Source of the DNA: Blastobasis lacticolella
Taxonomy: Eukaryota > Arthropoda > Insecta > Lepidoptera > Blastobasidae
DNA: 64,000 nt
Assembly: GCA_905147135.1 (NCBI GenBank)
Contig: LR990055.1
Coordinates: 4,279,001 to 4,343,000 of the forward strand
Direction: 5' to 3'
Position 1 is the first letter of the stretch, and every line of letters starts with the position of its first letter. Made by a program: the position numbers and the translations under genes. Positions 1 through 13,009 of the stretch are shown here, piece by piece. Under the pieces are notes generated by a model, which was not told the origin of the DNA, did no database searches, and saw only the letters and a program-made list of their open reading frames with translations.

Positions 1-2290
1 ATGACTTTATTTAGTGGCGTAGCACTGTATATTTTAATCACGTGTCAACCTATATTATCCAAGTGTCAAATAACTGGTTGGCACTGCGCAGGCTTCATCA
101 TCGCGTTACTAAGGGGCGGAGGGGTCAGCGTCAGCGATGATCGCAATGGAGGGTGTTAATCCGTCCTGACGACGGTTAACTGATACCTACCTGTCGAGTG
201 GTGATTGAAACGAGGTGAGTGGGAAAATTTTGGGGTTCTTTTTTCTATATGTAGGTACTGCCGAGTGATGATGAGCAGGCGAGCACCCGATGGAAAACTT
301 TAACTGACAAAAATGAAGAAATGCAGGTTGTCACTGCGATGTCAAAGAAGATATTTTATTTGGGCGGCAGAAAAAGATAGATAGATATACTCTTTATTAC
401 ACACAAAATCACATCACATTGTGTGAAAATAATTGAGCGATTTAATAAATGGCAGTTATTAGATTTTCTTAATTTCATACGCAAACATAAAAAACATTCA
501 TAACAGACTTCTAATAAAGTAGGCACAACGTTTAAATGTAGTTAGTTAGAAATCTATTCTTTTTGTTTGTTGGCAAGGTAATAACCTTACTCGTGAATTG
601 GAGGGGCGAGGGTAAACTATAGGGGGTGGGGGGTTTATTACCGACTCGAAAAAGAAATGGTTTTCTGTAGATTTTATTTTAGAAGTCGGTTTAAGTTTTT
701 TAAATATTTTCGTTGCTGTGGTAACGTTAACATTTTCATTAAAGTTATGTTATATACGTAACAAACTATACGTGGATATAATTTTTGTAAGTGTAGTGTT
801 TGCGCCATTTTTTCTGTAATTCTTTCATCACATCCTGCACTGATGAAAATGAGACCCTTCAGAAGAATTTCAAGCACCACGTCAGCCCAAAATATTACTA
901 AGAACTCCTATAGACAAATCGCAGCATTATCCCTTAACTCCTATTCGTTAAGGAATTCTGTAGCTTCATCATCAGGTTAGCAGTAAGAAATGAGTTATAT
1001 TACCATAGCAAACATAGTGTTTGTACGTTTCTATAATTTTTCAAGGGGTTGCCCTTGATTTCGTAGGGTTTCCAACAGAAGATCATGACCTGATGAAAAT
1101 GGGACCACCTCAGAAGTATGCCCTTTTAAACAAAAAAAGACTCATAAAAAATAATTCATAATTGACGGAATGGTCACGTAACAAACATACCATAAAGTCG
1201 AACTTCTTCGAAGCTCTTACTTTTTTATTTTATTATTCGATTAAAATAATCAAGTCACTCTGTCCACACCATATTATAGATATACGCAAAAAAACTCAAA
1301 ATAAACAAATATAAACTCTAATTTTAACACATTTTAGCATTTATAATACCGCAAAAACTACTGAACGAAGCAAAAGCTAAACTGTCATAAAACCTATTTC
1401 TTCGCGGACCAAGTCGCGGGCAAAAGCTAGTACCTTTAAATTACACCAATGTTAGGTGAGAAGGTTTCTCTCTTCTATTATGATATAGGTAATTATATTC
1501 TAGATATTTCTGTCACGAATTGCTTCTGCTTTTCATAAGATTTTCATGCCCCGAATTGAGCTCGAAAGGTTATAACGTTCTGGGGTCGTTTATGTTAATT
1601 ATTATATGTTTAGAGATAAAGATAGATCGGTAAATTAATTATTTAATTTAAGTATGGCAGTGTTTTATCAATTATAATAAATATGTTGTTTATTAAATTA
1701 CTTTCTAATATATTTAAAAAACGGTTCCATTTTTATTATACCCAAAGGAAAAGTAGGCCCTATTTCTATAGAAAAAACAAAGTATATGATTTTGAAAATA
1801 CCCACGACGCATAAAATTGTTGTAAACGAAAAAGGGTTTAAAAAATTATAATCTTATTTTATTAGTCCTAGAAGTAAATACAATTTTGGAGTTTAATACG
1901 TTTGCCATTAATTGAATCTACATATTGGGAATAGAATAGTTCTATTCAGTAGCCAGTAATGGCGGCCCCCGACGGATTTTCCGAGCGATCTTAGCAGATA
2001 GCGTCGGGGATTGAAAAAATTATTTATTCCTTTTTCCTTGAAAACTTGTAATTTAAAATGAAATGAAAAAAGAATGTACTAATGTTGACATGTACATTTC
2101 TAATTTATGAAATAAATAATTCTAATTCTAACAATTTATCCGGGTAATTTATAGGGCTTTTCAAATTTTTAAATGTTGATTTTTGGTTTATTATTTTTCG
2201 ATTGCAATGTTGACACGAAATTGCTTTGAAATGATAGATTTCGAATGCAAAAAACCGTATCGCAATCGGTTTAGTAGTTTTTGATGAAAA
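1..2290. other. gene-free AT-rich stretch
   Basis: I see no supportable coding sequence here. The segment at 370-430 (TTTATT-rich, followed by CACACAAAATC) resembles the 3' tail of a retroelement lying on the minus strand. Two related segments, 835-885 and 1083-1130, share GATGAAAATG followed by GACC and CAGAAG, so they look like two decayed copies of one local repeat. The rest is low-complexity AT-rich DNA with stop codons in all frames. Confidence 0.5.
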
Positions 2291-2297
2291 TACTAAC

Positions 2298-2362
2298 GCA
2301 AAATGCTGTTAGCATTTTGCTATGTCTGTTTGTTAGTACAAACGTACTAACAAACAGACATA
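2298..2362. repeat. tandem pair of perfect hairpins (MITE-like)
   Basis: Two inverted repeats sit back to back. The arms of the first, 2298-2307 and 2311-2320, pair perfectly around GTT. The arms of the second, 2321-2339 and 2344-2362, are 19 bp each and pair perfectly around a 4-base loop. This is typical of small palindromic MITE cores. No coding potential. Confidence 0.75.
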
Positions 2363-4400
2363 CCGTCCTTTAACCAAAATGCATAAACCGCCTCCGGTCG
2401 TTTCGTCCGTCGTGGGTAAAAATATTATATCAGGCTCAATTCCTGATCCAGAATTCAAAATTCAAAATTTCTTTATTGATTAGGACATTAAATATCTCTT
2501 TCAATCGTCAAAAAGGAGGGGGGTAGGAAAGTAGGAAGGAAACACACAGTGACACGCTGACCGCCCTATGGCCGTAGATAAAGGTATCCCTCGCCAACCA
2601 CGACCGAACCGTGCTCGACAATGCCAGGCAGAGCCGGAACGCTATCGGATCCAAACCATATTACTTATTTTGACAAATAAATTTTAAGTTTTCAAATTTT
2701 AATTACGTAAACTAAAGTTTGCATTGAATAAATACCTATTTACTTCCAAAAATCTGCTTGTTTCTTTATCTTGGTCTAGGCGGACCCTGGGTCCTCGGGT
2801 GCTCCGCGGAGACACAACCGGAACATAACGCCTAGATGATGATGAATCTGCTTGTTTCTATGCTGTGTATTTTAACAGTAGTCGGGGTTTTTAGTTTTGC
2901 ACTACTTTTTATTTCCCTTGCTTAATTGAAGGATCCAAGAAAAGATATAAAATCAATTAATTATTTTTACATTTGAGTAAAGTTTAAATTTAAAAATCTA
3001 AATTTAAAAAATAAGGTGTGGCACACGGCGGCACACGGCCGTGATATATTTTACATTGTCCGGCATTTACTATGCTCGCTCGTGTAAGATAAAAACTCAA
3101 ATAATTTCCAAATGTATTCAATGGTAGAGGCGATTTTCTACGTCATTGTATAATTTGTTTTTGTCAGGAAGTGACACTTAAATAATGACATCTAGGCGTA
3201 GAGTAGCCATTGAATATTTTTTTACGTTTGAAAATGAATCATTCATTAGTGAACTAGAAATCGTCCTAAGCCTTAGCGGTACACGTATTAACTGATAATC
3301 GTTTTTACAGCTTCTTACATTACCTTTAAGAAAAGGGTATAGGCTCATTACTCATGTGTAATTTGTTTTTTGAAATTATAATTGACAACCTACACAATAC
3401 CAATGTTTACAGGCACGAGAAGAATAATATAAAAATGAATTAATACAATAAATACTTATTCTAAATTCAATAATAATTTATTATTTAAAAGTTGGTTTAG
3501 CAGGTAAATAGGTTTAAATATGTATTTTTATTATTTTTTTAAAACGTATTTATTTTTTAGTAACTCTATTTTTGGTATTAGTTGAATATTAAAAAAAAAT
3601 AGGTGTTTTTAAGACTTAAAAGAAAAGTTTTTAAGAAGAAAGATAAATTACGCAATAAGTTTATAAATTTTATTCGACAACTTTGATAACTATAACTTCA
3701 TGAGTACCTTTTCTCAAGTCGTAGTAAGTACCCCAAAACCGTTCAACACCTCGCAACAAATATTAAAAAAGAACATACCCCATATCCAGAATCGACGTGG
3801 CTTATTCCGCTGCTAACCGGCGTACATCCGCTTGCACCGCCACCCGCCGTCCCGCCTGTCCCAGGAAACAGCCAGGGACACGCCACCAGCCCCGCTTATA
3901 TGGACATATTTGAAATTCAATGCGCTCCTGAAAAATGGACAGCGATCAAACCGAAATCAAATGCTCCGGAATTATGCACCCAATGTTGAGCAAGTGGAAG
4001 TTTGCATAATAGTGTCCGGTTGACAAATATTTTGTTCAGCGCATTTGTGTTCTGCGCTTTATTTCGCTTTTCAAGGCTCTGCTCACACAGTTTTTGACAC
4101 TTGCTCATTTATTTTATTGTAATATCTGTGTATACATAAATCTTTTAAATTACACTTGTCCTCTTGTTTGTGAATTTTAGTTGGAGTCAGTTGAGTCAGC
4201 TCAAAATTTTTTTCACTGCAATATTATATCACAATAACTAAAAAATCCATAGAGGTCCAGTCACATTGATTGATTTATATTATATAACGCAACGTTCACT
4301 GTGTCATGAGATTTTAATGAATTATTTTAAGTTTTTAATTGTTTTTATTTCGCCACAAAAATTCCAACGAAATCGCGGAAAATCACACTCGGACACGGAG
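2363..4400. other. gene-free stretch
   Basis: Mostly AT-rich and non-coding. Two GC-richer patches (about 2500-2660 and 2770-2850) stand out, but I could not assign them to a gene or a known repeat. A less AT-rich segment at 3790-4020 has a short open frame without recognisable features and no splice context that I trust. Confidence 0.4.
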
Positions 4401-4419
4401 TAAAAATTTGGAAAACTTT

Positions 4420-4660
4420 ACATTTTCCCCGCCTGACGTCACAACCACTGAATCTGGATTACGGCGGGGTGCTACGGGAGGCAGTATTCGTATATTGACA
4501 TACGAGATGGTATCTGTCGGTTGCAATACTTGCAATCCGAGTGTCGCGTGCGCCGCGGGCCGACTGCGCATGCGCGGTGGCGGCTAGCGATGCACCGCCG
4601 GCTAGCGGGTAAACAAAAAGTCCGCCAAGCGCGTCACGCGTACACAACACGGGGCCTTGT
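4420..4660. promoter_or_regulatory. GC/CpG-rich island with CRE and NRF-1-like motifs
   Basis: A CpG-dense island in an otherwise AT-rich context. It contains a consensus CRE (TGACGTCA, about 4434-4441) and a palindromic CTGCGCATGCGC (about 4563-4574), which matches the NRF-1 (Drosophila ewg) site. This pairing is common in housekeeping promoters. No first exon can be assigned on either strand, so the promoter role is inference. Confidence 0.35.
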
Positions 4661-4664
4661 GATC

Positions 4665-7230
4665 TTGCCCTTATATTTTTTTTGTTTTTATCTTAGCTTA
4701 GGCATAGGATACTAATAGGTGAGGAACGAGCCCACAGCCCACTTTTACGTCGGAATTCTGTATATACAGGTGTTTCTTCACTGGTCCCATTGTGACACCA
4801 ATATTGATTTATTTATTTAAAGTTACGGTGTGAATTATGTACAACCTACCGTTAAATTAGATGACCGTCTGTCCATATGCATAAAAACAATGGTATATGC
4901 AGGGTAAAATAAACTAACTATGTAATTATTTGAATAGGCCGTATCAAAGGCATATAAAACTCTTTGAGCCGTGTGACGTATTGAATCACTTTAATATTGG
5001 ACAAGAAAGAAAATACGTGGTAAACTACTTATAGGCTTCCATCGTCAAGCCTTCTATAAACGGGCACGCGAACGATTCTGTGCGATTTTTTGCGCCACCC
5101 AATAAGGGTTGTTTACGATAAGTGAGTACTTAAGTCACTTAACTATTTGAGCAAAAAAGGTATCACTCCTCGCTTTACTTGGTACACCACTATTGCAAGG
5201 TAATTCTGTGGTAAGGAATTTTGAAGTACTACGAAGGTACCTTTATGATTCGGGCTTCAAAGAAATCTAGAGATTTCCATAATATTTAATTTCTAAAGGT
5301 ATTATTAATGTTCTAATATGTATCAAGTCAGAGAGTTTTTTAAATATAATATCAGAAATCACAATAGTTTAGGCTTTCAGAATATTAAAAATACAGTATT
5401 TTTCTCGTAATTCTAAAGATTTGTGGATACACGGCATGTCTTCAAAACAGACAAATGAAGACAGATTAGCATGTCTGAGTGTCAACACTTATTGGCTCTT
5501 TGGATCGCCGGTGTGTATCTTGGGTAAATAAGAGTTGAAGCGTTGAGAATGAGTGCTGGAACATAGCTCTATAAAAATATCTTCAAATAACTAATATTTT
5601 ATTTTAATAATTGTTTAAAAAGTTGCATATTTCGATATAATTATCAATACCAGATTCGTGCAAAACTAAAAGCGCGAGCTGCCACGGAACTCTGAAAGCT
5701 GCGCGAGGGTGTGCGCGTTCGAGCTTTTTAACGCACGAAACGTTAATTTTATTAGCGATTTCGCTGAACTGATAGTGTTTTTTCGAATGCAATACAATTC
5801 GAAATCGCCCTTTTGCATAACGACTTGTGATGGCTATTTAATTAAATTGCCTTTGTTGCTGGCTTTATCGGTCCTTTGAGGAACATTTTATTTGTGTTTG
5901 AATTTAAGAGCTACTGAGCTAATTTCTACCTATAAAAATAACAGAGAAATTGATTCAAAATCTAAGAATCTAATCTTTATTCATAAGAATTAATAAACCT
6001 CACTAATAAAATATATCAAACTCTCACTCAGTACAGTAAAAAAAACAACACCAATAAACGTCAGCAAACAAAAAGCGAACACCACACATAATAACAACTA
6101 AGTAATCCGCCGGGAGCAAAAACTAACCTAATTACGATTGTTCCAAGTGATTTTTTGCAATGCAATAAGTGTCGGTGTGTCCATCGCTCTTTATGTGCCA
6201 TTTTATTGATCGCCGTCGTGCGCAAACGCCAGTGGAAAAAAAAAAGTGCTCCCGCGCAGTATGTCCGGACCGCGGTCGGCTTTAAATATATCTCGGTGAC
6301 AATGGTCGTCTGTCCGTCTAAATCAAGGATAAATGTGGCGGTGTCGTTTTGATTTACTGTATTAATTGTGACTATAGCTCTCGCTATGACACATTGGTTG
6401 GGTTAGCGAAGTTGGGTGGATGCTGGGCTGCAGACACTTGTCAATTATGATAATACCTGATAAGAAAATTCAAATTCATTCATTTCCTTTTTTTTTAAAT
6501 TTATTTTATATTATTTGGTGCTTAGTATTAGTATTCTATGAGTTTGTTTGGTTGATTGTAATTGGGTTACCTACGAGTACCTAAACACTACTTTCGAGTC
6601 TTATGCCTCTTTCGGATCAGACGGAGATTTTTGCAACCTGTAGAGCAAGATATAATAAATAAATAAAAAACCAAAAGACTTTGCGAGAAAGTTATCGTTT
6701 AACAATTTATTAAAGACAGAATAGGTACACATACCTCGTGAATTAATTAATTAATAAAAACTGTATTAAATGCAAGGAATACTACTATTAAACATTAATA
6801 GCTAATATTAGAATATAGAAAACAAGAGAGTCAACTGTAGTATTAGCTGCCAAAAGGAGGAGTTCCCCTGAGGAATATCAGCCAGCAACGCATAAGCTTA
6901 CAATTTGCGTTGAAGGTAGCCAGAATAGATAAATTCAGATATCCAGTGCTCCATGGAGTGGAGATTTGGGGAACCGTGGCTTTGGCAGAGGATTGGCATT
7001 TACCTGTCTGCTGCCAGAGCAACGTGTTGGAGTTAGGTATTGCAAACGGCCGTAGACTGCGGTAACCGCTTAACATCAGGCGGGCCGTAAACTTGCTTGC
7101 TACCTTAATGGTATAAAAAAATACAAGAACGAGTGCACAATGACAACACAATTGCTGGTTTTTTCATTTTTGTGACATAAAACTTGTACTTACTGGCATT
7201 GGTGTGTTACGTTAGTATAGATATTCTGTG
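4665..7230. other. gene-free stretch with part of a dispersed repeat
   Basis: No gene recognised. A GC-richer patch at 6180-6320 with a TTTAAATATA box near 6281 could be a cryptic promoter, but nothing coding follows it. At 6950-7135 is a copy of the lepidopteran repeat found again at 12664, 20026 and 37270. The shared markers are CTCCATGG.GTGG, TTTGGGGAACCGTG and a CATCAGG.GGGCCGTAA.CTTG end. Confidence 0.4.
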
Positions 7231-7246
7231 TTTATGGTCCGATTTG

Positions 7247-7555
7247 AAGGATAAGGTAGCCAGCGCAATTACAGGTATGGCGCATTTCATCTTAGTCCTC
7301 ACAGTGACAACGCACCTGTGGCTCTGCATTTCTGTTGTCTGCAATCTAAATGCATGAATCGTAGATGTTATGGGCGACAGTTATCGCTTAACGTCAGGTG
7401 GACTATCTGTTCGTTTATCACTGCGTAGTATAAAAAAACAAAATCCTTTGTTACACGGAATATGTATGAATCGTAGATATTATGGGCAACAATTACCGCT
7501 TACCATCAGGTAGTCGTCAGGAAACGTCTTGATTTATTCCTGGGCCTGCGGATTA
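7247..7555 (+). repeat. tandem copies of a dispersed lepidopteran repeat
   Basis: The first copy (7247-7330) shares GGTAGCCAGCGCAATTACAG and CATTTCATC.TAGTCCTC with 44466-44520. Second and third copies (about 7366-7440 and 7480-7515) share the core GTTATGGGCGACAGTTA..GCTTA and CATCAGG with 14030-14110 and 62955-63045. These are SINE-like or non-autonomous element fragments. No protein is encoded. Confidence 0.6.
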
Positions 7556-8238
7556 CATTTAACAACACGTCCATAAATCTTCTTAACGCCCTACACCGGC
7601 GCAGGAGGTTAAGCCTCAATATTCATTTAGGTACTTCAAACTGCAGTCACTTAACTCACTTCTGGGAAGCGATTAATTTATTATTCTAAAGCATCCCTTT
7701 TCGCGCATCCAATTTAAAATTTGACATCTTAAACAGTCTTAAATTACTTGTGAAATTATTTCATTAGGCGTCCCGGCAGCGTGGGGATAGCCTTGATGTA
7801 ATCGCCGCTTGTTTTCGGCGGCGCGTGGGGCACGCAGACGTAATGGGAGGCAGGGAAAGGCCTTTGCGTGCCTGTCCTCTGGTCATCCTACATTATCATG
7901 GCTGGAAGGAATTCCATTGTGGAATAATCCCGCCTTTGCTATGTAAAATTATTTTTGTAACGCGTGTATTTATTTATTGAACAATAAAGAGTTTACATAC
8001 ATACATACATATTATTGATACTCTAGAATAAAAACTTTTTGCACCACGAACTTTACCTCCTAGAGGTGCAATATAGCCGAAGTGCAAATAGCGACTGTTG
8101 AAATATTTTATAAGTAGGTAAGTACACACTGTGTGCAGCGTTCCACTGTCACGTCTAAAACGATATTTTCCTTTATTAAACACTAGCTAGAGATATATAT
8201 TATAGTGTCCTTCCACAAGTGCTCTGCATAGCCTACAA

Positions 8239-8312
8239 AAAGAAACCACAGAAAAATAAAATAATTAAGTACTAGTTAGTACATCATTATTTTATTTTTC
8301 TGTGGTTTCTTT
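8239..8312. repeat. 27-bp perfect hairpin (MITE-like)
   Basis: Arms 8239-8265 and 8286-8312 are perfect reverse complements over 27 bp around a 20-bp loop. Perfect pairing at this length suggests a recent or actively homogenised palindrome, either a MITE or a small-RNA hairpin precursor. No coding content. Confidence 0.75.
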
Positions 8313-11300
8313 ACCTACTTAGCCAGAAGCTCGTTTTTAACTGTCAAAAAAAGGTATTTTGTATGAAAAGTTTCCTTAAAGTTTCATTGTCAAATTGCTA
8401 AGATGGCATCCGTCGAGTCACACTGGGCTATCCTAAAGTTTATGGCAGTTAAAGCCCTGACGCCGTGCCTCATGTTCCTCGCGTTATGGAAAGCAGCGGC
8501 TCTGTATTATCTAACCTCGATCTGAGTCGATGATTAATTAATTAAACTTTTAATGATTTCATTTTTTTTTGTAACCGTAATACAGAATTCGCCATTTTTA
8601 TCCAAGTTATTTCTTGAATTACTTTGAGATCTCCGGCTGCGAAACATAGAAACCTTTTACTTGTTAATTTCAAGAATAAATCACAATCACAAACATTAGT
8701 ATAATCTTTATTTTAGACCGGTGCAAAATTTTGCACCAACAATATTGTTACAATATTCTTTGCGTAATTTGATCTTCAAACGATTTACATGTCCGCACAC
8801 TTTTTCGGTACAGAAAGATGTAATCAACGCGTCAGTGTGGCCCCGCCTTAACCTCTTCGTGTTAATAGGCAGATCCCGATATCGGATCATTCTGCAAATC
8901 GTGCCGGTGTGCACATGCCTTTACATTCCCTCCTTAACTTTAAATTTCGACTTTATTGACTCGAGTTAAGGATGGAGTAAGCACAGCACAGTTGATAAGT
9001 GCATTTGCAATAATTTATAAGTGAGTATACATACGACGTTGTTCAAGTTTTGTTTGTTTATAGTGCGATTTAACTGAGGAATGTTGAGCCCGTAACACAT
9101 TAAATTTAATCTTAATTAAGTAATATTAAATATGATTCGAATTGACGCCTTAATATGCGTATGTCAGGCAGTATCTGCCGTCAGCGGAGACGTCAACGCT
9201 TGGGATTATCGGCATGCATTGCCTTTGCCATACTTTAGTGTAGAGCTCCTACTATAGAGCTGCGATTATTTTGTATCCTTTTTATTTCTGGTCTAAGGAT
9301 AGCCGTGGTATCATTACTGTAGTTTTAGTTTTTTTACTGACATGATTTGTGGATCGAGTTAACAAATCTATATTAATATTACAATGTTGCGTGAAATTGC
9401 AGGTACGTAACTGATTACTTTTTTGATTACACAGGTACCTACTTACCTACTTACTCAAGTAAAAAGTGTATTTATATTATAAGAATTTAATGATCCATAA
9501 ATTGTAATAATACCTGTAAATATTTAGTATTATGGTTACGTGTGTACCTATACTTTGTTCAGAGGTGGTCCGTTCGGAAATGTTGAGCGATTGGGTAATA
9601 ATATTCGCTGTGGAACCAGACCTTTGTCCTCAATAAATTACCTGGATATATATCGTGTAATTCTTTTGCCACATAGCCCGAAATGATGGACATAACCACG
9701 ACTGTAACTCCTGTGTAGACAGGATCTACAGCGGCGACCACACGCAGGACCTGAGTTTTAATACTCAGGCACTTCCGAGGCTCAGCTAAACTGGCGTGGA
9801 ACCCGCAACAAATTTTATTAAGAAGTTACAGATAGGAGTGGGAAAGATTCCGACTACCCCTCAAAAAAATAGGAGACAGTGCATAACAACATAGTCATCG
9901 GTCAATGCCAGAAATCAGGGGTGTGGTTTTCACGCACCACACCAACAAACACTAGGTAATAAATTATGTCTAGCATTATGATGCCAACAATAATTATAAC
10001 AAAACCGCTTAAGACTTAAAAGTTGCCTATTGTCGCAAGTGCTTGCTGCAAGGTAAAAACAACCGTACCTACGTGAGACTTGCAGCAAGTTCGGCAAGTT
10101 ATTAAAATTTACAGAAGTCCTCTTGCGCGTTTACACGTTGGAAGCTTGTGCAAGATTTATTGCTAGTGGAGAGATTCGACTTTTATTAAAATCCTTGGCC
10201 ACCCCAGACTTCGCTCGGGAAAGCGGCGCAAGCCATTTGACAGGGCAGCTTGTCTCTGGAGTGATCAGACTAGAAACGACCACGGCCTCCACTGGAAGAG
10301 AACTCGGTTAGGACCATCCATAGGTCACTTATGGCGTAACGAGGTTCAATACCCATGAAAGCGCTCACAATAGGCCCCTAAACCATGTTTGTGACATGAT
10401 TAATGAAAGCATGTGCTATAGATGAAAGGAAAATAATCTTTAAATAGTGTTTATTATACCTGACGCAATCAAAAAGCATATTTATGCTTTTATTACTACA
10501 CACCGTGATACACGTGTCAGCTATACCCCTCTATGTATATGTTAAAATCTTTAGGTATATCCGAAGGTCCATGTAGGACGGCCAAACGATGTCGGAGATA
10601 CGGTTAGGTAAGTAAAGCATGAAGGGACCCAAGTGCCTACAAAAAAATTGAAAAAGTGTAGTAATCAGTGCCCACTTCGCATACGAGACCAGGTGCCATC
10701 CCAACGGGCTTAGTAAAACAAGCACTTTGTATGCATAAGCCGTTCCAACCAATCACCGGAATCCCCTGAAAAAAAACGATAAGAACCTTCATTATATACA
10801 AATTACTGTAAAATCTTACACCTTCCGCGCATAGGCGCTGTATATTTATATTTTATAAATTTCAAGTCTCCACACCTATAAAAATATACAGCCGGTCTCA
10901 CCTTAAATATTAAGTTAAAACGTTTAAAATAATTACGGGATAATTTTGTAAAGCTGAGTTTACAACTAGCCGGCGTATGAGACGGCCTAGACTTTTATAA
11001 ATAGTTTTTCTCATACTAGGTACTATCGAACTCATTTAATTTGATAAAGTTGATTGTATTCATGTATGTATTGTTTTGCTATATTACGTTGAATACATAG
11101 CCTATGTTATTACGGGTTAAAAGCATTCAATATTGCTCAATTTTACCAAAATCCGTTTAATAGTTTTGCGTGAATTAGATGAATGTCTGTTACAGATCTG
11201 ATATCATCCAAAGCAAACTTTCTTGTGTTCTACCATTTTCCATTCCATTGTGGGTACTCCCACTTTCTATAAACTTCTTACCTTTGAAACTGATCCTATG

Positions 11301-11340
11301 ACTACCTCTCTGCATGTTTATGCCTTTCGCTTCACCTACT
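8313..11340. other. gene-free stretch
   Basis: No host gene supported. The only open frame that looks mildly protein-like is on the minus strand at about 9653-9743, preceded by a CTCAG acceptor and followed by a G|GTAATT donor. I do not recognise its product. The rest is AT-rich with scattered repeat scraps. Confidence 0.4.
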
Positions 11341-11372
11341 TTAGGTTCCCATGGTCCGTGACGGTCCATCGT

Positions 11373-11522
11373 GTCAAAATGTCCACTGTACTAAAACGTT
11401 CACATTAAAATGTCCACTTAACCAAAATTCCTACTCTACCGATACGTCCACAATACAGAAACGCACATCCTATAGAAAAGTAAATTTTATCAAAACGTCC
11501 ACTCTATTGAAATGACTACCCT
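11373..11522 (+). repeat. degenerate minisatellite, about 17-bp unit
   Basis: About eight imperfect tandem units share the core AAAACGTCCAC or AAAATGTCCAC, spaced every 16-18 bp and diverged from one another. Weak echoes (CAAAACGACCCC, AAAAGACCAGATG) continue to about 11720. No coding function is apparent. Confidence 0.6.
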
Positions 11523-11722
11523 GGATATCCACCATGCCTTGTTGTTCGTTCACTGTAACGAACTGTTCGCCAACCTAAATCTCTAGCCCATCAAAACGAC
11601 CCCTTTCGACGCATTATACCATAAACGCAGATGCCCGTATTTTAAATACGCAATATACCAGACATGTAAAAGACCAGATGCGCAAAAGGCCAGAATTCAA
11701 ATCGCAATCGATCAGATGTGAC

Positions 11723-12545
11723 CACCTATCAAAAACATATAAAAACCATTCTCAAAAGACTTTGAGGTCCCGAACGGGAGAACAGACTTCCGGTGGCGGT
11801 TAGATGCCGTCGTTTACAGCGAACCCGCCCGGACCAGCAGCACCAGGGTCATTGGGCTTGAGGGCTCACAACTTGAGAGGGGTCACCAGGGCTTGAGAAT
11901 CAACTGGGGGTAGAAGACTGCACAGTAAGGATCAGCGCCAACACCGATGGTCTAATTTAGTAATTTTTTAGCATGAGAGATTAAAGTAGAAAAAAGAAAA
12001 TGGTATCAAGAGACGCGTTATTTAAAAATACTATACACACACACACAGTGTCACACGCTTAAATAATTGCAAGAGCTTCAACACTCCAACAGTCATAGTT
12101 TCGGTTAACAGCTGACAATTTAACAACCATACGACAACAATCATGAATGTAATTCAAGAAAATGTTGACTTTTCATACAGAAGAGTTCAACGCGAGCGAC
12201 GCCCCCATTGATGTCTTTTATATTAATGTAATTAAAATTATGTGTAAATATCAGGTTTCTATTGCTCTTATTTTGAGAGCGGTTAAGGGCTAAACATGCT
12301 TTTTAGGTTTCAACAACTTAAAATCACTATAAGAGAGTACATCTCATGACAATTCCAATGTTAGTCCAAACATGACCAGGATAATTATTTTATAACTGAC
12401 TTCCGGTGCCTTCCTTACAGCTACATCAAAATAGCAGTTCGATGGTAAATAAATTTCGAAAAAACGATTCTCGCTCGTACGATTTGGATGTGGAATGAGC
12501 TCTCAGCCACAGTGTTTCCGTTGGGCTATGACATGGGATCGTTCA
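11723..12545. other. gene-free stretch
   Basis: Nothing coding recognised. A short (AC)n microsatellite lies near 12033-12050. Confidence 0.4.
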
Positions 12546-12975
12546 AGACCAACAGGCAAGCGGTCAACTGATGAAAAGTGCTCACCGCCGCCTAAGGAAA
12601 TCAACAACACCTCGGGCGCTATCAATGCGTTGGCCGCTTCTAAGGAGACCTCTAATATACCTTAAGACCTTTAAGACAGGTAGGGCATAGCAGGGTATCC
12701 TGTTCGAATTGCAGCCGCCCGACTGGGGACGTACTTCCACCTTACAGAATACCGTAGATAAACAAAACTCTTTTAAATAGTAATGTGTTTCTGCCGGTGA
12801 GTAAGGCCTCCAGTGCTCCATGGGGTGGGGATTTGGGGAACCGTGAAATAATGAATATTATAGAGGTGGGCAACGCATTAGCGATACTCTTGGTGTTGCT
12901 AATGTCTATAGGCAGTGGTGACCACTTTCCATCAGGTAGCCCGCTTGTCTGTTTGCCTACCGTATGACATGAAAA
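12546..12975. mobile_element. non-autonomous element with inverted ends
   Basis: The left end (12546-12660) and the right end (about 12860-12970) are inverted and imperfect. Both carry GGCAAGCGG or GACAAGCGGG, then CTGATG.AAAGTG.TCACC, then AATGCGTTG. Between them, 12664-12850 matches 19925-20095 closely (GGTAGGGCATAGC.GGGTATCC, CCGCCCGACTGG). This supports a MITE or foldback-type element of about 430 bp. The 20-kb copy lacks the left inverted end. Confidence 0.55.
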
Positions 12976-13009
12976 ATATTTACTATTTTCATCAAAATCA
13001 CCATAACTC

